Assembly: GCF_004803895.1 (NCBI RefSeq)
Contig: NZ_CP021978.1
Span: 4,774,001 to 4,838,000 of the forward strand
DNA from: Streptomyces hawaiiensis
GTDB lineage: Bacteria; Actinomycetota; Actinomycetes; Streptomycetales; Streptomycetaceae
DNA: 64,000 nt
Direction of reading: 5' to 3'
Position 1 is the first letter of the stretch. Every line of letters starts with the position of its first letter. The notes beneath the pieces were generated by a model. It had not been told where the DNA came from. It ran no database searches and saw nothing but the letters and a program-made list of their open reading frames with translations. Positions 59,818-64,000 of the stretch are shown piece by piece. The position numbers and the translations under genes are program-made.

Positions 59818-60760
59818 CTACGGATTGAGCCAGTAGGTGGACAGTTGGTAGGCGCCGTCGGGCCGCTGAATGACCCGGTAGCCGACGTCGTGCCCGTCGA
59901 TCTGCACCGATCTGTCGAGCGGGCCGCTGAACTCGGGGGTCCTGGCACGGGGAACGACCCCGCCGTCCCTCATGTACGCGTACACGTCGGAGACGATTGC
60001 TTGCTCGATCCGGTTGGGCTTCAAGTTGGTGGTCCGCAGATCGTTCGTGGTTCCGTCCGGGCCGGTGTGGGCTCGGTCGTAGCCGTGGCCGGTGTTGAAG
60101 TGCCAATGGTCGTCGCCCACCATGGCGGAGCGTTTGAGATCCTGCCCCTCGCCTTTGGAGGTGTACTCGCCGATGGCCGGGCCGTCGCCGTTCGGGTATG
60201 GCGACAGGCCGAAGGGGTCGCAAACGGTGTGCGGGTTGGGCACGTAGGCGACCGGGTTCGGCGCCGGCGAGAGCCCCAGAGGGTCCGGAGACGTGTACCG
60301 GCCGGTCTCCGGGTCGTAGTGACGGAAGAGGTTGTAGTGGAGGCCGGTCTCTGGGTCGTAGTACTGGCCGGGGAAGCGAAGCGGGGTATAGGCCGTGCTG
60401 GAGCGGGACCAGGCGGTGGTTCCCCACAGAGTGGTGCGGGCGCGCCAGGCGATGCGCCCGGACTCGTCGACCAGTTCGGTGGGAGTGGCGAGCAGGTCGG
60501 TGGCCACGGCGAAGAAGCGCCGGTCGATCTCCTCCTGACGGGCGTCCGGGGGGGAGGAGGATGCGCTCGGTTTGCGCGAGGGGCGTGAGTCCGCGGTGCT
60601 CCCAGGTGAGCGCTACCGGACGAGGCAGGTCGCTGGAAACGGTGGTCTGTTCGCAGAGGGTCAGGCCGTCCCAGGTGAAGCGGATCGCTTGCCGCGCATT
60701 CCCCCGGCACGGCCATGAACCCTCGCGAGTTTGTTCAGGGCGCAGAAGGCCGAAAACCAA
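59818..60760 (-). pseudogene. 5'-truncated, frameshifted Rhs toxin protein
   Basis: The fragment starts without an Rhs N-terminus (FGLLRPEQTREGSWPCRGNA, then RFTWDGLTLCEQT). It continues after a frameshift with RRFFAVATDLLATPTELVDE, RFPGQYYDPETGLHYNLFRHYDP-type core repeats (QYYDPETGLHYN, HYDPETGRY) and the end-of-core signature SPDPLGL. A tip of about 125 residues follows, ending in DVGYRVIQRPDGAYQLSTYW and LNP. The frames join at a run of seven G at 60548-60554; six would restore one frame. The tip is probably a toxin domain; the end pattern recalls RNase-type (BECR-fold) toxins, an inference only. Confidence 0.8.
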
Positions 60761-60790
60761 TGCCCCGCGACCGGCCTTCCCTGCGTTGCG

Positions 60791-62005
60791 TCATCGGGCG
60801 ACCTGGACGGCTTCCGGCGAGGCCTTCTTGCTCGCGTTCACCTGGATGACGGTGAGCACGGTGGCGACCAGAGCGAGGAAGGCCGCGGGAAGGCCGAGCG
60901 AGGTCACCGGCAGCCAGTCCTGCGCGATGCCGCCGAGCCCGCCGCCCAGTGCTACGCCCAGGAAGACCGCGGAGGAGTTGAGGCCGAAGAGGACCGGAGC
61001 CGAGGCGGGAGCAAAGCTGACCAGCCGGTATTGCTGGATTACCGAGGGGGCTCCGTCGGTGATGCCCCAGATTCCGGCCCAGATGATGACGACGGCCAGG
61101 TTGCTGACCGCGAGGGGGCTGATGCCGAGCAGGAGCGTCGCGGCGGCGAGTGCCGCGACCGCTACGCGGACCGTGGGAAGGCTGTCCACGAGGTAACCGG
61201 CGAGCACGTTGCCGATGACCGCGCCGATGCCCCACGCCAACAGGATCAGGGTCAGGGCCTGGGCGAACGCCCCGGCAGTGGCATCCTCGGTGACGGCTGC
61301 GATGTAGGTGTAGAGCGTGTAGTGCCCGCCCATCACCAGCAGGGTCGCCAGCAGAGTGACGATCATCTCGGGCTTGCGGAGCGGCGCCAGGCGTGCGCCG
61401 AGACTCGTGGGAGGCAGCGTGATTTTGGGCAGTCCCACCGTGGTACCGATCGCCGCGACGACACCGAGAGCAGCCACCGCCCAGAGCGTCAGACGCCAGT
61501 CGACGCTGCCGATCATGTTGCCCAACGGCATGCCCAGCGCTGTCGAGACGGTGAGTCCGCCGATGACGAACGCCATCGCACGCCCGCGCCGCTCCTCCGG
61601 CGTGACCGCCACCGCGGCGCTGGAAGCCGTAGCCGTGATGGTGGCCGCTCCGACAGCCGTGAGGACACGGGAGAACAGCGCCACTGTGTAGTCGGGACTC
61701 AGCGCGGTGACCGCGTTGCCCACGATGAACACGACCAGCGCCACTTGTAGCGCCGTGCGACGGTCCAGCGAGCTCAGCAGCCAGCCGAGAACCGGTGCGG
61801 CAATGGCGAACGTCAGGGCGAATGCCGTGACTAACTGGCCGGCGGCCGCGATGCTGACATCGAAATCGGAGGCAATGGCGGGTAGCAGCCCGGCGATGAC
61901 GAACGCGTCGGTTCCGACCGCGAAGGTCGCCAGGGCAAGCGGGATAAGGGGCTTCATATATGGGACGGAGCCCTGCCCGGGTTCACTGACGTCTGTGGGA
62001 CTCAA
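60791..62005 (-). CDS. MFS drug-efflux transporter (DHA1 type)
   Basis: The 404-residue protein has about 12 membrane helices. FAVGTDAFVIAGLLPAIASDFDVS (here FAVGTDAFVIAGLLPAI and ASDFDVS) opens helix 1, LDRRTALQVAL is the loop 2-3 motif and GGLTVSTALGMPLGNMIG is the antiporter motif C-like region. This is the chloramphenicol/arabinose efflux type. The TTG at 62005 has GAGG six bases upstream; ATG 61957 is the alternative. It lies 65 bases after the P450 gene, in the same direction, and may export the cluster product. Confidence 0.88.
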   Translation of the reverse strand: MSPTDVSEPGQGSVPYMKPLIPLALATFAVGTDAFVIAGLLPAIASDFDVSIAAAGQLVTAFALTFAIAAPVLGWLLSSLDRRTALQVALVVFIVGNAVTALSPDYTVALFSRVLTAVGAATITATASSAAVAVTPEERRGRAMAFVIGGLTVSTALGMPLGNMIGSVDWRLTLWAVAALGVVAAIGTTVGLPKITLPPTSLGARLAPLRKPEMIVTLLATLLVMGGHYTLYTYIAAVTEDATAGAFAQALTLILLAWGIGAVIGNVLAGYLVDSLPTVRVAVAALAAATLLLGISPLAVSNLAVVIIWAGIWGITDGAPSVIQQYRLVSFAPASAPVLFGLNSSAVFLGVALGGGLGGIAQDWLPVTSLGLPAAFLALVATVLTVIQVNASKKASPEAVQVAR

Positions 62006-62070
62006 TCTTGGCCTCGTTCCTGTGGGGGTGACAGACTGAAACTTCGTGCGCCGCGGTCCGACGCGTCACG

Positions 62071-63315
62071 CTAGGCAGGCGTCAGGTCGACTCGAAGCCC
62101 CTGGAGCCCGTGCAGGGTCAAGGACGTCTTCCACGCCGGTTCCTCGGCGAGTTCGATCCGGGAGAACTTCCGCACCAGCCCCTGGAAGGCAAGCCGGCCT
62201 TCGAGGCGAGCAAGGGCTGCTCCCAGACAGAAATGTATGCCTCCGCCGAAGGAAACCGGCTGGACGTCGGTCCGGCGCACGTCCAGCCGATCGGGATCGC
62301 GGTAACGGCTCGGATCACGGTTCGCCGCACCGAGCAACGTCACGATCGATTCGCCGGCCGGGATCGTGACGTCACCGAGCCGGAGATCGTCGCGTGCCGT
62401 CCGGGGGCTGAGCTGCACGGAGGCGTCATACCTCAGCAGCTCCTCCACCGCCCCGGACACGAGACCGGGTTCGCGACGAAGGGCGAGCATCTGATCGGGG
62501 TTGCGCAGCAGCGCCAACAAGCCGTTGCCGATCAGGTTCGTCGTACTCTCGAACCCGGCACCGAAGAGAAACTGAGCCAGGCTCATGAGCTCAGGGTGCG
62601 TCAGCCGTTCGCCGTCGTCCTCCGCCGCGAGAAGTGCGGAGACAAGGTCGTCCGCCGGCTTCTTGCGCCGCTTGTTGATCAGCTCTTCGAAGTAGTCGTT
62701 TATCTCTACCGCCGCCCCGTCCGCGGTGGCCAGTTGCGCCGGACTCGGACGCGGCTCCATCGAAAGCGTCACGTCCCGGAAGAGCTGCTGGAAACGAGGC
62801 CAGTCCTCACGCGGTACTCCGATGATCTCGCTTATCACCGAAGCCGGAAGCGGGAAGGCGAACTCACGGAGAAGGTCCACCTCTCCCGCTTTCTCGCAGA
62901 GGGGCGTCAAAAGCTCGTCGACCAGTTGCTCGATTTTGGGTTCCAGCTTGGCGATGGAGTGAGCCGTGAAGCCCTTGCTCACCAATTTCCGTTGCCGCGT
63001 GTGCTTGGGGGGATTCGCCCACATGAGGTGTTCCAGTACGCGCGTGTAGGACGGGTGATCGGCCCAGTTCTCGACGCCCTGTGCGCGGATGAAACTCTGT
63101 ACGTCTTTCCCGACCTCGGACGATCGAAGAACCTCGACGACCTGGGCATGCCCGCTCAAGACCCAGTGGCCGGCCTGGCTGCGAGCCACCGGTGCGACTT
63201 CGCGCAGTCGGTGGTAGGTCGGGTACGGGTCGGCGGCGCACGCCGGGGTCGAGAACAACTCGCCGAGTATGCGGTCGACTTCGGCCGCCGACGCCTGCCG
63301 GGTGTAGGGACTCAC
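62071..63315 (-). CDS. Cytochrome P450
   Basis: The 414-residue soluble P450 has the I-helix FGAGFESTTNLI (with Glu-Ser-Thr in the oxygen-activation position), EELLRYD (ExxR) and the heme loop VSFGGGIHFCLGAALARLE with the ligand Cys near residue 362. It fits macrolide/PksS-like tailoring P450s that hydroxylate polyketides. GTG 63315 follows GAGAGGGG. It is divergent from the acyltransferase gene and probably in an operon with the MFS gene. Confidence 0.93.
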   Translation of the reverse strand: MSPYTRQASAAEVDRILGELFSTPACAADPYPTYHRLREVAPVARSQAGHWVLSGHAQVVEVLRSSEVGKDVQSFIRAQGVENWADHPSYTRVLEHLMWANPPKHTRQRKLVSKGFTAHSIAKLEPKIEQLVDELLTPLCEKAGEVDLLREFAFPLPASVISEIIGVPREDWPRFQQLFRDVTLSMEPRPSPAQLATADGAAVEINDYFEELINKRRKKPADDLVSALLAAEDDGERLTHPELMSLAQFLFGAGFESTTNLIGNGLLALLRNPDQMLALRREPGLVSGAVEELLRYDASVQLSPRTARDDLRLGDVTIPAGESIVTLLGAANRDPSRYRDPDRLDVRRTDVQPVSFGGGIHFCLGAALARLEGRLAFQGLVRKFSRIELAEEPAWKTSLTLHGLQGLRVDLTPA

Positions 63316-63718
63316 AATTTCCCCTCTCGGTCATTTGAACGGCGCAGGGCGTGAACTGCGGAATTACTCAGTATGGCTGAGAGTTCGAGTAGCTGTCAAT
63401 CTCGATGGCTGATGATATATGAGACAGAAGGTTAGCTTGGCGCGCCGCATCCTTGCGGCTGCGGCATGTGGACCCCAAGACTGAATCTGCCCCGGTCGGT
63501 CCGGTCCGGTGATGACCCAGACGCACCTCGGGTCAACGGCCTGCGGTGCCTGATGATCGGACGCTCCGGGCGACGCAGGGCGGCGAGGCAGCGGTTCCGT
63601 TGATGGCGCGACGCCGGTGAGCTGCCTAACCGTATCCATAGCTGATCATTTGTGGCATCTATTGACAGATTTGCTGATGGTTCGTAAGTATGATCGCGGT
63701 TAACGGGGGAGTACAGAG
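63316..63718. promoter_or_regulatory. 403-bp divergent promoter region of the cluster edge
   Basis: The gap is clearly AT-richer than coding DNA, notably at 63360-63440 and 63640-63700 (GATCATTTGTGGCATCTATTG is shortened here to ATCATTTGTGGCATC). It holds the promoters of the P450-MFS unit and of the acyltransferase. GGGGGAG precedes the acyltransferase start. No repeat or operator is certain. Confidence 0.5.
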
Positions 63719-64000
63719 ATGTCGATCAAGACAGCATTCGTCTATCCCGGCCAGGGCAGTCAGCTCGTCGGGATGGGGGCCGACCTGATGCACGATCGGC
63801 CTCAGCTGACAGAGGTGTTCGAACACGTCGAGGCCGTCACGGGGCGTCCGGTGATCGAGCCGATGGTGCACGGTCCGGAGGACCGGCTGCGCGAGACGAG
63901 GACGGCCCAGCTCGTCCTGTTCGCGTTCGGCACGGCGATGACGCGGGCGCTCGCCGCGGAGGGCGTCGTACCCCAACTGGTCGCGGGCCACAGCCTCGGC
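63719..64000 (+). CDS. Malonyl-CoA:ACP acyltransferase (FabD-like), 5' part
   Basis: Ninety-four codons are present before the window edge. TAFVYPGQGSQLVGMG is the typical N-terminus of FabD and stand-alone or embedded AT domains, and the last visible residues VAGHSLG contain the active-site Ser. The start is ATG 63719 with GGGGGAG eight bases upstream. Next to a P450 and an exporter it is likely to be part of a polyketide-type cluster, either a trans-acting AT or the first domain of a larger protein. Confidence 0.9.
   Translation, partial: MSIKTAFVYPGQGSQLVGMGADLMHDRPQLTEVFEHVEAVTGRPVIEPMVHGPEDRLRETRTAQLVLFAFGTAMTRALAAEGVVPQLVAGHSLG

Noticed and set aside
63364..63639. 91-codon minus-strand frame between P450 and acyltransferase
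   Set aside because: GC at third positions is far too low and it covers the region where both divergent promoters must lie.

Overview
The window is a high-GC actinobacterial chromosome segment, almost certainly Streptomyces. It carries bldG, wblA, a Crp close to the S. coelicolor one, a pSAM2-type integrative element, frequent GTG starts, ATGA start/stop overlaps and strong GC bias at third codon positions. Everything here is read from sequence and recalled family knowledge; no database search was run.

Layout. (1) 1-6390: the right half of an actinomycete integrative and conjugative element (AICE) with an SCO3933-type regulator (cut by the window edge), an FtsK/TraB transfer ATPase, a run of small spread (Spd) genes, a RepSA-type rolling-circle initiator, Xis and a tyrosine integrase. 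It ends against tRNA-Pro(CGG), its attachment gene. (2) 6438-57786: a core block whose order parallels both S. coelicolor and, from memory, Mycobacterium tuberculosis Rv3683 down to Rv3644c: metallophosphoesterase, class A penicillin-binding protein, WblA/WhiB4, paired ArsA-like ATPases (BagA/BagB-like), DUF4177, RidA, Nudix, metallo-beta-lactamase fold, Crp, endonuclease III, CoA-type Nudix, MarP protease, epoxide-hydrolase-like protein, Acs, the Ssd/TadZ plus Flp/Tad pilus operon, a DEAD/DEAH-type helicase, TopA, thymidylate kinase and HolB. Streptomyces additions are NhaA, a SulP-carbonic anhydrase fusion, BldG-ApgA, the proton-pumping pyrophosphatase and a SlpE-like peptidase. (3) 57894-60760: tRNA-Thr(CGT) followed by a decayed island with IS1182 and IS3 transposase remnants, an Rhs C-terminal toxin with a probable immunity gene, and a second Rhs scrap. 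(4) 60791-64000: a drug-efflux MFS protein, a cytochrome P450 and, divergently, the start of an acyltransferase of FabD type. This looks like the left edge of a polyketide or related gene cluster.

How genes work together. The AICE genes form one transfer/replication/excision module. The Tad genes encode one secretion ATPase, two inner-membrane platform proteins, a Flp-type pilin with an intact cleavage motif and two TadE-like pseudopilins. The prepilin peptidase is not in the window. BldG and ApgA are an anti-anti-sigma/anti-sigma pair. The most unusual local features are: a 28-codon repeat mini-gene sitting by ATGA overlaps between the two ArsA-like ATPases; an in-frame triplication of the TadE-like N-terminus; a repeated histone-H1-like tail on endonuclease III; a transporter-thymidylate kinase-coiled coil fusion ending in repeated T-x-V-L-P motifs; a Fic-like protein with a broken active-site motif; and the Rhs toxin island, in which a 7-G run breaks the frame just before the toxin-bearing end.
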